A stretch of DNA of 64,000 nucleotides from Rahnella sikkimica (GCF_002951615.1 NZ_CP019062.1:1-64000); one strand, 5' to 3'; shown: positions 45,401-55,181, counted from the first letter of the stretch. The notes: generated from the sequence alone by a model not told the origin. A program made the numbers and translations.

Positions 45401-46381
45401 ATGTCAGAACTTAAATTTGCCACACGTCTGAACTCGTTTGCCTCGGGGGCTTATCTTTACTGGCCGGAACTGAAAGGCAAACCTTCAGTACTGCAAATGA
45501 TCGAACGTGCAGCTACGGTTAAAGGATTGACACATCTTGACCTGAATTATCCCCAGCACATGACTGACGACGTCAAAACCATGCGTCAGAAAATCGAAGA
45601 AGTCGGGCTGGCGGTCAACGGGATGCAAATGCGCTGGGATGCTCCGGAATTTAAAATCGGCGCATTTACCAACCCGGACCCCAAAATTCGTCGTCAGGCG
45701 ATTGAGTTAACCAAACGCGGCATCGACGCCGGGCGCGAATTCGGTGCCAGCATCATGACGCTGTGGATGGGGCAGGACGGTTTCGATTATTGCTTCCAGG
45801 CTGACTACAAAAAAATGTGGGAAGACGCGGTCAGCGCGGTGCGCGAAGTGGCGGAATATGCGCCGGACATCGACGTCAGCATTGAATACAAACCCAACGA
45901 ACCGCGCGCTTACAGCATCTTCCCGAATGCCACCACCTGTCTGCTGGCGGTGGAAGAAGCCGGTTGCAAGAATTTAGGTATCACGCTGGATTTCGCGCAT
46001 GTGCTGTTTGCCAATGAAGTCCCGGCGTTTGCCGCGGCGATGGTCGCACGCCGTTCACGCCTGCTCGGGCTGGATCTCAACGACGGCTGGGGCAAACGTG
46101 ACGACGGCCTGATGGTCGGCTCCGTGAATCCACGCGCCACGCTGGAATTCCTGCTGCAAATGAAGCGTGACGGCTATAAAGGTGCGTATTACTTCGATAC
46201 GTTCCCGGACGCCAGCGGTCTGGATCCGGTTCGCGAAGCCGAAACCAATATCGCGACCGTGATCCGTTTACTGAAACTGTGTGAAAAGCTCGAAAACAAC
46301 CCGGCGCTGAATGAAGCCATCAGCAGGCAGGATGCCGTCGCCTCTCAGCAAATCGTCAATGACGTGATGCTGGCGCAATAA
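45401..46381 (+). CDS. Sugar isomerase/epimerase with xylose-isomerase-like TIM barrel
   Basis: 326 residues. The metal ligands expected for the AP-endonuclease-2 superfamily are present in order: Glu in VSIEYKPNE, Asp and His in LGITLDFAHVL, Asp in LLGLDLNDGW, Asp in YYFDTFPD. The leading gene of an ABC/kinase operon, so it likely interconverts a ketose and aldose, or epimerises, the imported sugar. The substrate is unknown; its size and ligands fit pentose, tetrulose or inositol-pathway enzymes. AAAGGA is the ribosome binding site. Confidence 0.85.
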   Translation: MSELKFATRLNSFASGAYLYWPELKGKPSVLQMIERAATVKGLTHLDLNYPQHMTDDVKTMRQKIEEVGLAVNGMQMRWDAPEFKIGAFTNPDPKIRRQAIELTKRGIDAGREFGASIMTLWMGQDGFDYCFQADYKKMWEDAVSAVREVAEYAPDIDVSIEYKPNEPRAYSIFPNATTCLLAVEEAGCKNLGITLDFAHVLFANEVPAFAAAMVARRSRLLGLDLNDGWGKRDDGLMVGSVNPRATLEFLLQMKRDGYKGAYYFDTFPDASGLDPVREAETNIATVIRLLKLCEKLENNPALNEAISRQDAVASQQIVNDVMLAQ

Positions 46382-46441
46382 AAGCGACCGCCACAGCGCG
46401 AGTCGCTGTGATAACCATAAAAATAACAATCCGAAGGCCAG

Positions 46442-47488
46442 ATGATGAAAAAACTCTTACTGTCTGTACTCACCTCTACACTGTTTTGCTCCAGCCTTTA
46501 TGCAGCGGATTTACCCCCACTGCAATCCGATACCGAACCGGATCGGACTGAATGGACACAACTGACCGCCAAATATGGCCCGTTACCGGCTATCGATAAA
46601 TCGCTGAAAATCGGCGGCGTATCGAAAACGCTGACCAACGAATACTGGCGCTCCCTCGGTCAGGGCTATAAAAACTTTGCCGATAAACACGGCTTCACCG
46701 TGGAATATCAGGCCGCCGCCAACGAAGACGACCAGCTCGGTCAGCTCTCTATCGCCGAAACGCTGATTTCACAAGGGTTCAACGGTCTGCTGGTGTCGCC
46801 GCAAACCGACGCCAACCTGCAACCGGCGTATGAATCCGCCAAAAGCAAAAACATTGCCGTGGTGAACGTCAATGACGCCGTGATGCCAAACGCCGCGTAT
46901 TACGTCGGCAACGTGCAAAAAGATAACGGCGTTCGCGTGGCGGGCTGGTTTATCAAAAAGCACCCTGAAGGCGGCAAGGTCGCGGTCATCGAAGGCCAGC
47001 CGGGCGTGTATGCGGCAACGCAGCGCACCAAAGGCTTTAAAGAAACCATTCAGGCCAGCGGGAAATTCACCGTGGTCGCCAGCGTTCCGGCCAACTGGAG
47101 CCGCGAAAATGCGTACAACGCCGCGGCGACAATTTTACAGCAACATCCTGATCTGATTGGTTTCTACGCCAACAACGACGGCATGGCGCTGGGCGTGGTG
47201 GAAGCCGTTGCCGCTGCCGGAAAATCGAAACAGGTTGCTGTTTTTGGCACCGACGGGATTTCCGATGCGTATGCGTCAATCAAACGCGGCGAGCTGACCG
47301 GTACGGTTGACAGCTTCCCGGTGCTGACCGGCGAAGTGGCGATGGAAGTGGTTGTCCGCCTGATTAACGGCCAGAAAATCTCCCGCGTGGTGTCGACGCC
47401 GCAGGCGCTGATCACCAAAGACAATGCCGACGCGTTCTCCACCAAAGATAACGCTAAGATTCGCCAGTTACTGGCGCAGCAACAATAA
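46442..47488 (+). CDS. Periplasmic sugar-binding protein (RbsB/TorT-like type)
   Basis: 348 residues. Signal peptide 1-21 (cleaved after LYA). A type I periplasmic binding fold (Peripla_BP_4): KIGGVSKTLTNEYWRSLGQG, GFNGLLVSPQTDANLQP, AVVNVNDAV, VAVIEGQPGVYAATQRTKGF and the C-terminal GTDGISDAYASIKRGELTGTVDS. It binds the operon's sugar. The 40-residue spacer before the first strand is longer than in RbsB. Confidence 0.9.
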   Translation: MMKKLLLSVLTSTLFCSSLYAADLPPLQSDTEPDRTEWTQLTAKYGPLPAIDKSLKIGGVSKTLTNEYWRSLGQGYKNFADKHGFTVEYQAAANEDDQLGQLSIAETLISQGFNGLLVSPQTDANLQPAYESAKSKNIAVVNVNDAVMPNAAYYVGNVQKDNGVRVAGWFIKKHPEGGKVAVIEGQPGVYAATQRTKGFKETIQASGKFTVVASVPANWSRENAYNAAATILQQHPDLIGFYANNDGMALGVVEAVAAAGKSKQVAVFGTDGISDAYASIKRGELTGTVDSFPVLTGEVAMEVVVRLINGQKISRVVSTPQALITKDNADAFSTKDNAKIRQLLAQQQ

Positions 47489-47521
47489 GTCTGGCGTCAG
47501 AGAACAGGGCGAGGAGAGTTT

Positions 47522-49024
47522 ATGGAACAGTATTGTTTGACGATGCGCGGCATCAGCAAAAGCTACAGCGGCGTGGCGGCGGTTCAGGGTGTCGATTTCG
47601 CCGTCAGGCCGGGCGAAGTGCACGCGCTGATTGGTGAGAACGGTGCCGGAAAATCGACTCTGCTCAATATCCTGTCAGGCGTCCGGGCCGCCGATTCCGG
47701 CGAGATCAGGGTCGAAGGGCAGGTGATTCAGATGAAAAACCCGCTGTCTGCGCGCCATGCCGGTATCGCAATGATTCACCAGGAGTTGCAGCACGTTCCT
47801 GAACTCTCCGTCGCCCAGAACATGTTTCTCGGGCGGCCCCTGACCAAAATGAAAGGGCTGTTTGTTGACAGAAAGGCGCAGTACAAACGCGCGGTGGCGA
47901 TCCTGCGCCGTCTGGATCCGAGCATTAATCCGGATGAGCCGATCAAAAACCTGAAAGTCTCGCAGCAGCAGATTGTCGAGATCGCCCGTGCGTTGCTCGA
48001 TGAAGCCAAAATTATTGCGATGGATGAACCGACGTCGAGCCTGACGCCGACGGAGTTTGAGCGTCTGGCAGAACTGATTTCTGACCTGAAATCGATGAAT
48101 GTCTCGCTGATTTACGTCTCGCACAAAATGAATGAAATCTTCAAAGTCTGCGACCGCGCCACGATTTTGCGCGACGGCAAACAGGTCGGTGTGGTGAATA
48201 TCTGCGACGAAACTGAAGAAACCATCGTGACCAAAATGGTCGGGCGCAAAATCGAAAAAGTGCAGCACCACTCGCACGCCACACAACGTGAAGTGCTGCG
48301 CGTGGACGATCTCAGCCGCGACAAAGCCGTGCGTAACGCCAGTTTTAGCGTTAAAGCCGGTGAAGTGCTGGGCATCGCGGGGCTGGTCGGGTCAGGTCGC
48401 ACCGAGTTGCTGAAACTGATTGCCGGCATCGATGCCAAAACCGGCGGCAGCATTGAAGTCGACGGTGTCGTGGTGAAAAAACACAACGTCAGTTCCGCCA
48501 TTCGCGCCGGAATTGGCCTGGTGCCGGAAGACCGCAAAAAAGAAGGCATCATTAAAGAACGCGCCGTCAAAATGAACATGGCCCTGCCGTCGATGGCGCG
48601 CTTTACCCGCTTCGGCCTGCTGAAAAAAAGTCAGCTGAATCAGACCGCGCTGGATGTGATGACGGATTTGCGGCTGCGTCCGCTGAATATCGACAAACCT
48701 ATCGGCACGCTGAGCGGCGGGAATCAGCAAAAAGTGATTATTGGCCGCTGGGTAGCCGCCGATAATAAAGTGTTTCTTTTTGATGAGCCGACACGGGGAA
48801 TTGATATCGGGGCCAAGTCTGAAATTTATAATCTGATTGAAAAACTCGCGCAGCAGGGGAAAGCCATTGTGGTGGTTTCGTCCGAAATGCCGGAAATAAT
48901 GCGTATCTCCGACCGGGTTCTGGTCATGCGCGAAGGGCAAATTACAAAAGAACTTAACGGCGACGATATCACCGAAGAAAATATCGCGCGTTATGCCATT
49001 AATGATGTGAAAAAAGCCGTCTGA
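47522..49024 (+). CDS. Sugar ABC transporter ATPase, tandem-domain (RbsA type)
   Basis: 500 residues, two ATPase halves. First: Walker A GENGAGKST, signature LKVSQQQIVEIARAL, Walker B IIAMDEPTSSLTP, switch His in YVSHKMNE. Second: degenerate Walker A GLVGSGRTE, signature LSGGNQQKVIIGRW, Walker B VFLFDEPTRGID. The degenerate second site is normal in this family (RbsA, AraG, XylG). Follows the binding protein by 33 bases. Confidence 0.93.
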   Translation: MEQYCLTMRGISKSYSGVAAVQGVDFAVRPGEVHALIGENGAGKSTLLNILSGVRAADSGEIRVEGQVIQMKNPLSARHAGIAMIHQELQHVPELSVAQNMFLGRPLTKMKGLFVDRKAQYKRAVAILRRLDPSINPDEPIKNLKVSQQQIVEIARALLDEAKIIAMDEPTSSLTPTEFERLAELISDLKSMNVSLIYVSHKMNEIFKVCDRATILRDGKQVGVVNICDETEETIVTKMVGRKIEKVQHHSHATQREVLRVDDLSRDKAVRNASFSVKAGEVLGIAGLVGSGRTELLKLIAGIDAKTGGSIEVDGVVVKKHNVSSAIRAGIGLVPEDRKKEGIIKERAVKMNMALPSMARFTRFGLLKKSQLNQTALDVMTDLRLRPLNIDKPIGTLSGGNQQKVIIGRWVAADNKVFLFDEPTRGIDIGAKSEIYNLIEKLAQQGKAIVVVSSEMPEIMRISDRVLVMREGQITKELNGDDITEENIARYAINDVKKAV

Positions 49025-49071
49025 ATTAACGATACGCTCCGACACCTACCAGATTTTTAAAGGCCATTATT

Positions 49072-50043
49072 ATGACAACTCAAGGTAATGTTCAGCCAAA
49101 GGCTTTCCCTCTGGCATTATTTACATTCAATGTTCGCGATGCCGGTACGCTGATTGGTTTACTGATTATTGTGATCACCTTCTCTTTTCTTTCGCCGGTA
49201 TTTTTCACGCTGCCGAACCTGCTGAATATTTTGCAGCAGTCATCGATTAATGGAATTATTGCGCTGGGAATGACGCTGGTCATTATTTCCGGCGGTATCG
49301 ATTTGTCCGTCGGGCCAACGGCGGCGCTTTCTGCGGTACTCGGCGCGACGCTGATGGTGTCCGGCGTGCCGGTTCCGCTGGCGATTATGGCGACGCTGGG
49401 CGTCGGCGCACTGTGCGGCGTTTTCAGCGGAATGTTAGTGGCGTATGCCGGTTTGCAGCCGTTCATCGTCACCCTCGGCGGCCTTTCGCTGTTCCGCGCG
49501 CTGGCGCTGATTTTCACCAACGGCAACCCGATTTTCGGTATCCCGATGGAGTTCCGTACGGTCATCAACAGCACGGTATTCGGGGTTCCGGCACCGATTG
49601 TGATTGTTATCGCCATTGCGGCAATCCTGTGGGTGGTCATGAATAAAACGCCGCTGGGCGAATACATTCTGGCCGTCGGCGGTAACGAAGAAGCCGCGCG
49701 CGTGGCCGGTGTGCCGGTCAAAAGAACCAAAGTCACGGTGTTTGTGATTTCCGGCGTACTGGCGTCTCTGGCCTCCCTGATTCTGATTGGTCGCCTGGGC
49801 GCTGCCGAACCGACGATGGGGAATTTATGGGAACTGGATGCGATTGCCGCGGCGGCCATTGGCGGGGCGTCGCTGATGGGCGGGAAAGGCAGTGTAATCG
49901 GCACGCTGATTGGCGCGGTTATTTTAGGTTCATTACGAAACGGCCTGACGCTTCTGAATATTCAGGCGTTTTATCAATTGCTTGCCACCGGCCTTATAAT
50001 TATCATAGCGATGTTGATTGACCGGGCGACACGAGGCAAGTAA
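49072..50043 (+). CDS. Sugar ABC transporter permease (RbsC type)
   Basis: 323 residues, about ten membrane helices. Conserved segments NLLNILQQSSINGIIALGMTLVIISGGIDLSVG and ELDAIAAAAIGGASLMGGKGSVIGTLIGAVIL are those of the RbsC/XylH/AraH group. The TAA stop shares a base with the next ATG (TAATG). Confidence 0.92.
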   Translation: MTTQGNVQPKAFPLALFTFNVRDAGTLIGLLIIVITFSFLSPVFFTLPNLLNILQQSSINGIIALGMTLVIISGGIDLSVGPTAALSAVLGATLMVSGVPVPLAIMATLGVGALCGVFSGMLVAYAGLQPFIVTLGGLSLFRALALIFTNGNPIFGIPMEFRTVINSTVFGVPAPIVIVIAIAAILWVVMNKTPLGEYILAVGGNEEAARVAGVPVKRTKVTVFVISGVLASLASLILIGRLGAAEPTMGNLWELDAIAAAAIGGASLMGGKGSVIGTLIGAVILGSLRNGLTLLNIQAFYQLLATGLIIIIAMLIDRATRGK

Positions 50044-50900
50044 TGAATCAGGATCCGCGAGCCATAGGCGCTCAAATTCGTATGAAATTGCCACATCTGA
50101 CGCCACTGGAAAGAAAAGTCGTCGAAGCCATTACGTCTAAAACAGATTTTTCAGAGCAAACGTCGTTAAAAGAAATTGCGCTGGAAAATAATGTCTCAGA
50201 GGCAATGATTGTTAAATTGACGAAGAAATTAAATTTCTCAGGATTTAGAGATTTCAGAAGCAGTTTGATTTATTACAACTATTCTGAAGTGGCAAATTTA
50301 CATGCGGAAATTGAGCCGGGAGACTCGTCGGAGCAATTACTTGAAAAGGTATTTCGCACATCCATTCAGGCAATAGAAGAAACCTTATCTATTGTCGATG
50401 TGTCGGAATTTAACCGCGCTGCTGACATTCTTTTTAAAGCCAGGCACATCGATTTATATGCCGTCGGGGGTTCTGCCGCCGTCGCCAGAGATTTGTCGCA
50501 TAAGCTCCTGAAAATAGGAATTAAAACGACGGTCTACGATGATGCCCACATTATGCTGATGTCAGCAGCCGTCTTATCGGACGATGATGCGGTGGTCGCT
50601 ATCAGCCATTCCGGCGCCACCCGCGCGGTGAATGACCCGATTAAACTGGCGGCGCGCAACGGTGCCAAAGTTATCGCCATCACCAATTATGCCGAGTCGC
50701 CTATTGCGCACAATGCGCATGTGGTTCTCAATTCAACCTCTCAGGGATCGCACTTGCTCGGGGAAAACGCTGCCGCCCGCATCGCCCAGTTAAATATTCT
50801 GGATGCCTTATTTGTGGCGATTGCGCAGAAGGATTTGAAGACAGCGGAGAAAAACCTGATGAAAACCCAGCAGGCGGTTCAGGACCTTCGGGAATACTAG
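50043..50900 (+). CDS. MurR/RpiR-family transcription regulator
   Basis: 285 residues. An N-terminal helix-turn-helix of RpiR type (about 1-77, with TSLKEIALENNVSEAMIVKLTKKLNFSGFRDFR) and a C-terminal SIS domain (about 125-255, HIDLYAVGGSAAVARDLSHKLLKIG and AVVAISHSGATRAVNDPIKLAARNGAKVIAITN) that binds a phosphosugar. Being inside the operon, directly coupled to the permease and just before the kinase gene, it probably autoregulates using the kinase product as signal. Confidence 0.92.
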   Translation: MNQDPRAIGAQIRMKLPHLTPLERKVVEAITSKTDFSEQTSLKEIALENNVSEAMIVKLTKKLNFSGFRDFRSSLIYYNYSEVANLHAEIEPGDSSEQLLEKVFRTSIQAIEETLSIVDVSEFNRAADILFKARHIDLYAVGGSAAVARDLSHKLLKIGIKTTVYDDAHIMLMSAAVLSDDDAVVAISHSGATRAVNDPIKLAARNGAKVIAITNYAESPIAHNAHVVLNSTSQGSHLLGENAAARIAQLNILDALFVAIAQKDLKTAEKNLMKTQQAVQDLREY

Positions 50901-50901
50901 A

Positions 50902-51762
50902 ATGGGTAAAATTTTAGTCACGGGCAGCCTTCATTACGACATCGTGATCCACGCGCATCACCGCCCTGAAAAAGGCGAAACGGTAATGGGCAGCGGCTGT
51001 TCGTACAAATTTGGCGGCAAAGGCGGTAATCAGGCGGTGTCCGCCGCGAAAGCTGGCGCGCAGGTCAGCTTTGCCGGTGCGGTTGGTGCGGATACGCAGG
51101 GCGATTTCCTGCGTTCCGTGCTCGAAGAGAATGGCGTGAATACGGATTTTGTGGCCGTCAGTGCAGATGTGCCGTCGGGCATGAGCGTTGCGCTGATGGA
51201 CGCCGAAGGGGATTACGGCGCGGTCGTCGTCTCCAACGCCAATAACCGGGTAGATGCCGCGCAATTTGGCCACGACGCCGTCTGGCAACAGGTTGAGATG
51301 TTGCTGCTGCAAAACGAAGTGCCGGAAGCGGTGAATCTGGCGGCAGCCGAAGCGGCAAAACAGCGTGGCATCCGCGTGTGTCTGAACGCCGCCCCGGCGC
51401 GTGAGATGTGCAGCGCGATGCAATCCGCCGTCGATTTGCTGGTGGTCAACGGCGTCGAAGCCCGCGACCTCAGCGGCATTACGGTGAATGCGTTATCCGA
51501 TGCCCGCGCCGCCGCCGAATGGCTCGGCGAGCATTATCCGGCAGTGGTCGTCACGGCAGGCGAACACGGCGTTGCCTGGTGCGAAGCCGGTGAACGCAGC
51601 CAGTCCATGCCCGCCGAAAAAGTCGAACTGGTCAGCACGCACGGCGCAGGCGACTGCTTTATGGGTATGCTCTGTACGTCACTCTTGCAGGGCGACACGC
51701 TGGCCGGTTCCGTAGCAAAAGCCAACCGCGCCGCCGCAGAACACGTTTCACGTAAAGCGTAG
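50902..51762 (+). CDS. PfkB/ribokinase-family carbohydrate kinase
   Basis: 286 residues. Ribokinase motifs: SLHYDIVIHAHHRPEKGETV, GGKGGNQAVSAAKAGA (sugar-binding), VNGVEARDL, and the C-terminal anion-hole/catalytic motif VSTHGAGDCFMG with the base Asp. It phosphorylates the sugar processed by the isomerase. Last gene of the operon, followed by a terminator at 51772-51804. Confidence 0.92.
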   Translation: MGKILVTGSLHYDIVIHAHHRPEKGETVMGSGCSYKFGGKGGNQAVSAAKAGAQVSFAGAVGADTQGDFLRSVLEENGVNTDFVAVSADVPSGMSVALMDAEGDYGAVVVSNANNRVDAAQFGHDAVWQQVEMLLLQNEVPEAVNLAAAEAAKQRGIRVCLNAAPAREMCSAMQSAVDLLVVNGVEARDLSGITVNALSDARAAAEWLGEHYPAVVVTAGEHGVAWCEAGERSQSMPAEKVELVSTHGAGDCFMGMLCTSLLQGDTLAGSVAKANRAAAEHVSRKA

Positions 51763-51771
51763 CGTTGATGC

Positions 51772-51804
51772 AAAAAAATAAGGCAGGGAGATCTCTGCCT
51801 TATT
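51772..51804. terminator. Convergent terminator between the kinase and Rdx genes
   Basis: AATAAGGCAG, loop GGAGATCT, CTGCCTTATT: ten pairs. The strongest T run is on the minus strand (AAAAAAAT on plus), which suits the Rdx gene; TTATTCATTT on plus may serve the kinase. Confidence 0.8.
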
Positions 51805-51807
51805 CAT

Positions 51808-52122
51808 TTATTCCGCAGAATCCGTTCCTGTCTCAGGAATTTTCTTCTTATCCACATGCCCTAAATCGCGGTCCGGGAAGCAGATATCGCGCACGCGCTG
51901 TTTAAGCGGTGCGGCGTCCGGAAAACCGCCGTCTCTTTTGCGTTCCCAGATAAGCTCGTCATCGACTTTAATCTCGTAAATTCCTCCCGTGCCCGGCACC
52001 AGCGTGACCGACGCCAGATCGGTGCTGAAAGAATTCAACAGTTCCTGTGCCATCCACGCGGCGCGCAACAGCCAGTTGCATTGGGAACAATAAGTGATGG
52101 TAACTGCCGGACGTTTTTCCAT
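51808..52122 (-). CDS. SelW/SelT/Rdx-family thioredoxin-fold protein
   Basis: 104 residues. TITYCSQCNWLLRAAWMAQELL carries the N-terminal CxxC redox motif (two Cys, no selenocysteine), and GTGGIYEIKVDDELIWERKRDGGFP is the conserved core of this family. Functions in bacteria are poorly known; thiol-disulfide exchange is inferred. Confidence 0.85.
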   Translation of the reverse strand: MEKRPAVTITYCSQCNWLLRAAWMAQELLNSFSTDLASVTLVPGTGGIYEIKVDDELIWERKRDGGFPDAAPLKQRVRDICFPDRDLGHVDKKKIPETGTDSAE

Positions 52123-52212
52123 GGAATAACCCTTCTGTGCGCGGTTTTATTGCCGCGTTTTAAACATGTGAAAAGCAGATGAAGCCTTGAAAATACCATG
52201 ATGTGGCGCGAT

Positions 52213-53115
52213 TTACTCCCCGCTGCACGCCTGTGCCAGAAGCTGACGCAGCCACTGGTGCGCCGCCGATAAATGCGAGCGCTCGTGCCACGCGGCGACT
52301 TTGGTAAAACCGGGGATCGTCAGTGGTGGCGGTAATACCTCGAGCCCTGCGGCATCGCGCACCAGACGTTCCGGCACCACGGCAATCAGGTCAGTGGTTT
52401 GCAACACCGGCGGCAGCACCAGAAAACTGTTCACCGACAGCACGACGTTACGTTTTTTGCCCAGCGCCTGAAGCGCCTTATCGGTCACGCCTTCGAAATT
52501 ATCGCCGCTCAGCGACACCAGCGCGTGATCGTACCGGCAGAACGTATCGAGAGAAATAGCGCCGTTTTTAAGCGCCGGATGGCCTTTGCGCAGTGTACAA
52601 ACATAGCGTTCGTCGTAAAGATGGCGGATGTGTAAATCAGGTGGCGTGGTTTCCGGCGTCAGCAGCGCAAGGTCGATTTCACCACGCTCCAGCCGCCCCA
52701 AAACCGTGACATCTTCGGCGCGCTGTACCGACAGATGAATGCCCGGCGCACGCTGTTGCAACAGGGAAAAGAACGGCACGATAATCACACTCAGTGCGTA
52801 ATCGGTGGCCGCCAGTGTGAATGTCATTTCGCACTCTGCGGGAACAAAGGCTTCCGGTTCCAGCAACGCTTCTATCTGCGCCATGACCCGTTTTACCGGT
52901 TTCGCCAGCGCCAGCGCACGTTCCGTCGGCACAATGCCGTAACGTGAACGGACAAAAAGCGGATCATTAAAACTGTCACGCAGACGTGTCAGCATACTGC
53001 TGACGGCAGGCTGCGTCAGGGAGAGGCGTTCGGCGGCGCGGGTGACATTCCGCTCGTCGAGCAGGGCGTCGAAAGCCTTTAACAGGTTGAGGTCGAGACT
53101 TTTAAGGTTGCGCAT
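52213..53115 (-). CDS. LysR-family transcription regulator
   Basis: 300 residues from the ATG at 53115 (MRNLKSLDLNLLKAFDALL). The helix-turn-helix is residues 20-45 (NVTRAAERLSLTQPAVSSMLTRLRDSF), followed by the two-lobe effector domain. It diverges from the old-yellow-enzyme gene at 53238 with 122 bases between, the usual LysR-target arrangement. Confidence 0.9.
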   Translation of the reverse strand: MRNLKSLDLNLLKAFDALLDERNVTRAAERLSLTQPAVSSMLTRLRDSFNDPLFVRSRYGIVPTERALALAKPVKRVMAQIEALLEPEAFVPAECEMTFTLAATDYALSVIIVPFFSLLQQRAPGIHLSVQRAEDVTVLGRLERGEIDLALLTPETTPPDLHIRHLYDERYVCTLRKGHPALKNGAISLDTFCRYDHALVSLSGDNFEGVTDKALQALGKKRNVVLSVNSFLVLPPVLQTTDLIAVVPERLVRDAAGLEVLPPPLTIPGFTKVAAWHERSHLSAAHQWLRQLLAQACSGE

Positions 53116-53237
53116 CGGCAGGGCACTCTTTGAGTTATAACGAAATATTATGTGCACTATAATATTTCTTCACTTCCGCATATAGCTGTCCGACGTCACT
53201 CTGGTCGCCGGATGCCAAACTCACCGGGAAAAAAATT

Positions 53238-54335
53238 ATGTCCGCACTCTTTACGCCGTTTACCCTGAAAGACGTCACGTTAAAAAACCGTATCGCTGTT
53301 CCGCCGATGTGCCAGTATTCCGCCACTGACGGCGTGTCGAACGACTGGCATCAGGTGCATTACGCAACACTTGCGCGCGGTGGCGCAAGTCTGGTTATCG
53401 TCGAAGCGACCGCCGTTTCGCCGGAAGGCCGCATCACTCCGGGATGCTTAGGGATCTGGAACGACGCACAGGCCGCTGAACTGGCGAAAATCGCCAAATC
53501 CATCAAAGCCGCCGGGGCTGTTCCGGGGATTCAGATTGGTCATGCAGGCCGTAAAGCCAGCGCCAATCTGCCGTGGGAAGGCGATGATCATATTGCAGAA
53601 GGCGATCCGCGCGGCTGGGCGACTATCGCACCTTCAGCGGTTGCGTTCGGCAAACATCTGCCAAAAGTGCCGAAAGAGATGACAAAAGCGGATATCCAAC
53701 GCGTTATGGCGGATTTCGTCGCGGCAGCCAAACGTGCGCGCGATGCCGGTTTTGAATGGCTGGAACTGCATTTTGCCCACGGCTATCTGGCGCAGAGTTT
53801 CTTCTCCGTGCATTCCAACACCCGCACGGATGAATACGGTGGTGATTTCGCCGGTCGCAGCCGTTTCCTGATTGAAACCTTCGACGCCGTTAATGCGGTC
53901 TGGCCGAAAAACCTGCCGATCACCGCGCGTTTTGGCGTGATTGAATACGATGGCCGCGACGAAGAAACGTTGTCCGAGTCCATCGAACTGACGCGCATCC
54001 TGCGTGAGAAAGGGCTGGATCTGCTCAACGTCAGCGTCGGTTTCTCCACCTGGGAAGCGCAGATCCCGTGGGGCGCAGGTTTCCTCGCACCGGTTTCGCG
54101 CCGCGTGCGCAAAGAAGCCGGTTTGCCGGTCGCCAGTTCCTGGGGCGTGGCGTCTGCGGACGTCGCCGAACGCTGCATCAGCGAAGAAGACATGGATCTG
54201 GTGATGATCGGCCGCGCGATGCTCGCCAACCCGCATTATCCGTATGCACTGGCGAAAGAGCTGGGCGTAGAAAATCCGTCCTGGGTCCTGCCTGCGCCTT
54301 ACGCGCACTGGCTTGAGCGTTACAGCATCAGCTAA
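53238..54335 (+). CDS. Old yellow enzyme, YqjM type (NADPH:flavin oxidoreductase)
   Basis: 365 residues, TIM barrel with FMN. YqjM-class markers: VPPMCQYSATDG with the redox-tuning Cys, QIGHAGRKAS, the catalytic His pair in LELHFAHGYLAQSF, NTRTDEYGG, and the phosphate-binding VMIGRAMLANPHYP. It reduces activated C=C bonds of enals, enones or maleimides. A terminator follows at 54376. Probably controlled by the divergent LysR gene. Confidence 0.93.
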   Translation: MSALFTPFTLKDVTLKNRIAVPPMCQYSATDGVSNDWHQVHYATLARGGASLVIVEATAVSPEGRITPGCLGIWNDAQAAELAKIAKSIKAAGAVPGIQIGHAGRKASANLPWEGDDHIAEGDPRGWATIAPSAVAFGKHLPKVPKEMTKADIQRVMADFVAAAKRARDAGFEWLELHFAHGYLAQSFFSVHSNTRTDEYGGDFAGRSRFLIETFDAVNAVWPKNLPITARFGVIEYDGRDEETLSESIELTRILREKGLDLLNVSVGFSTWEAQIPWGAGFLAPVSRRVRKEAGLPVASSWGVASADVAERCISEEDMDLVMIGRAMLANPHYPYALAKELGVENPSWVLPAPYAHWLERYSIS

Positions 54336-54375
54336 AACTTCAGTGATAACATCCGCGTAAAATAGCGGTAAGAAC

Positions 54376-54408
54376 ACAGGCAGAAGCGATCCTTCTGCCT
54401 GTTTTTTT
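54376..54408 (+). terminator. Terminator after the old yellow enzyme gene
   Basis: ACAGGCAGAAG, loop CGATC, CTTCTGCCTGT, TTTTTT. A near-perfect stem with a long T run. Confidence 0.92.
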
Positions 54409-54539
54409 GCGTGTTTTCCAGATATAAAAATCAGCGATGATTATCATCACAAGTGATGATTTCAGTAATATCTCGCTATTGCGTATCTTGTGCTCAACGC
54501 CAGCCTGCGGGCCGGAATCTTAATTCTAAGGAGCTCAAC

Positions 54540-55052
54540 ATGAACGCAATACTCTGGCCGGAAGGCTTTATCCCCGGTGAAACCGACAACTTCGCCTCTA
54601 ACGAAATGATCATCACCGGCCTGACCGTGGAAGAACTGTGGGCGCAACTCGACAACACCGCCGCATGGCCGGTGTATTACAGCAACGCATCGGATATCTT
54701 TTTCCACGACGGCACCGGTCCGGGCCTGAGCAACGGCGCACGTTTTCGCTTCAGCACGTTCGGCTTTCCGGTCGAAGCGCAGGTTAATGAGTACGTACCG
54801 CCGGTAAAAGGCCAGCCCGCGCGCATGGCATGGCACGGCTGGGCAGAAGGCGACGCCGAAACCCGGCTTGACGTCCATCACGCCTGGCTTTTCGAAGAAC
54901 TCTCCGGTGGCCGCGTCCGTGTCCTGACGCAGGAAACGCAAAACGGTAAACCCGCCCGCGAACTCGCGATCACACGCCCGAACCCGATGATCAACGGCCA
55001 TCAGGAATGGCTGGATGGGATGATCGGTGCGGCTCGCAAAATGCACGGCTGA
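54540..55052 (+). CDS. SRPBCC-family (START-like) ligand-binding protein
   Basis: 170 residues from ATG 54540 (AAGGAG six bases upstream). The frame is open 29 codons earlier but without a site. Helix-grip features: TVEELWAQLDNTAAWPVYYSNAS, GARFRFSTFGFPVEAQV, HHAWLFEELSGGRVRVLTQETQ and the C-terminal helix GHQEWLDGMIGAARK. This fold binds hydrophobic ligands; no specific role is known. It is a single gene between the old yellow enzyme and recC. Confidence 0.85.
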   Translation: MNAILWPEGFIPGETDNFASNEMIITGLTVEELWAQLDNTAAWPVYYSNASDIFFHDGTGPGLSNGARFRFSTFGFPVEAQVNEYVPPVKGQPARMAWHGWAEGDAETRLDVHHAWLFEELSGGRVRVLTQETQNGKPARELAITRPNPMINGHQEWLDGMIGAARKMHG

Positions 55053-55181
55053 TTTTCAAAGAATTACATTTTGTTTCAGGGCAGGCCGCAGGGTCTGCCT
55101 CTTTTCTTTTCAATTCTTTCAATCCTTTCCAAATCAACGCAAAATCTGTCTTCTTGAGCGGCGACAATAAGGGATGCGGGC

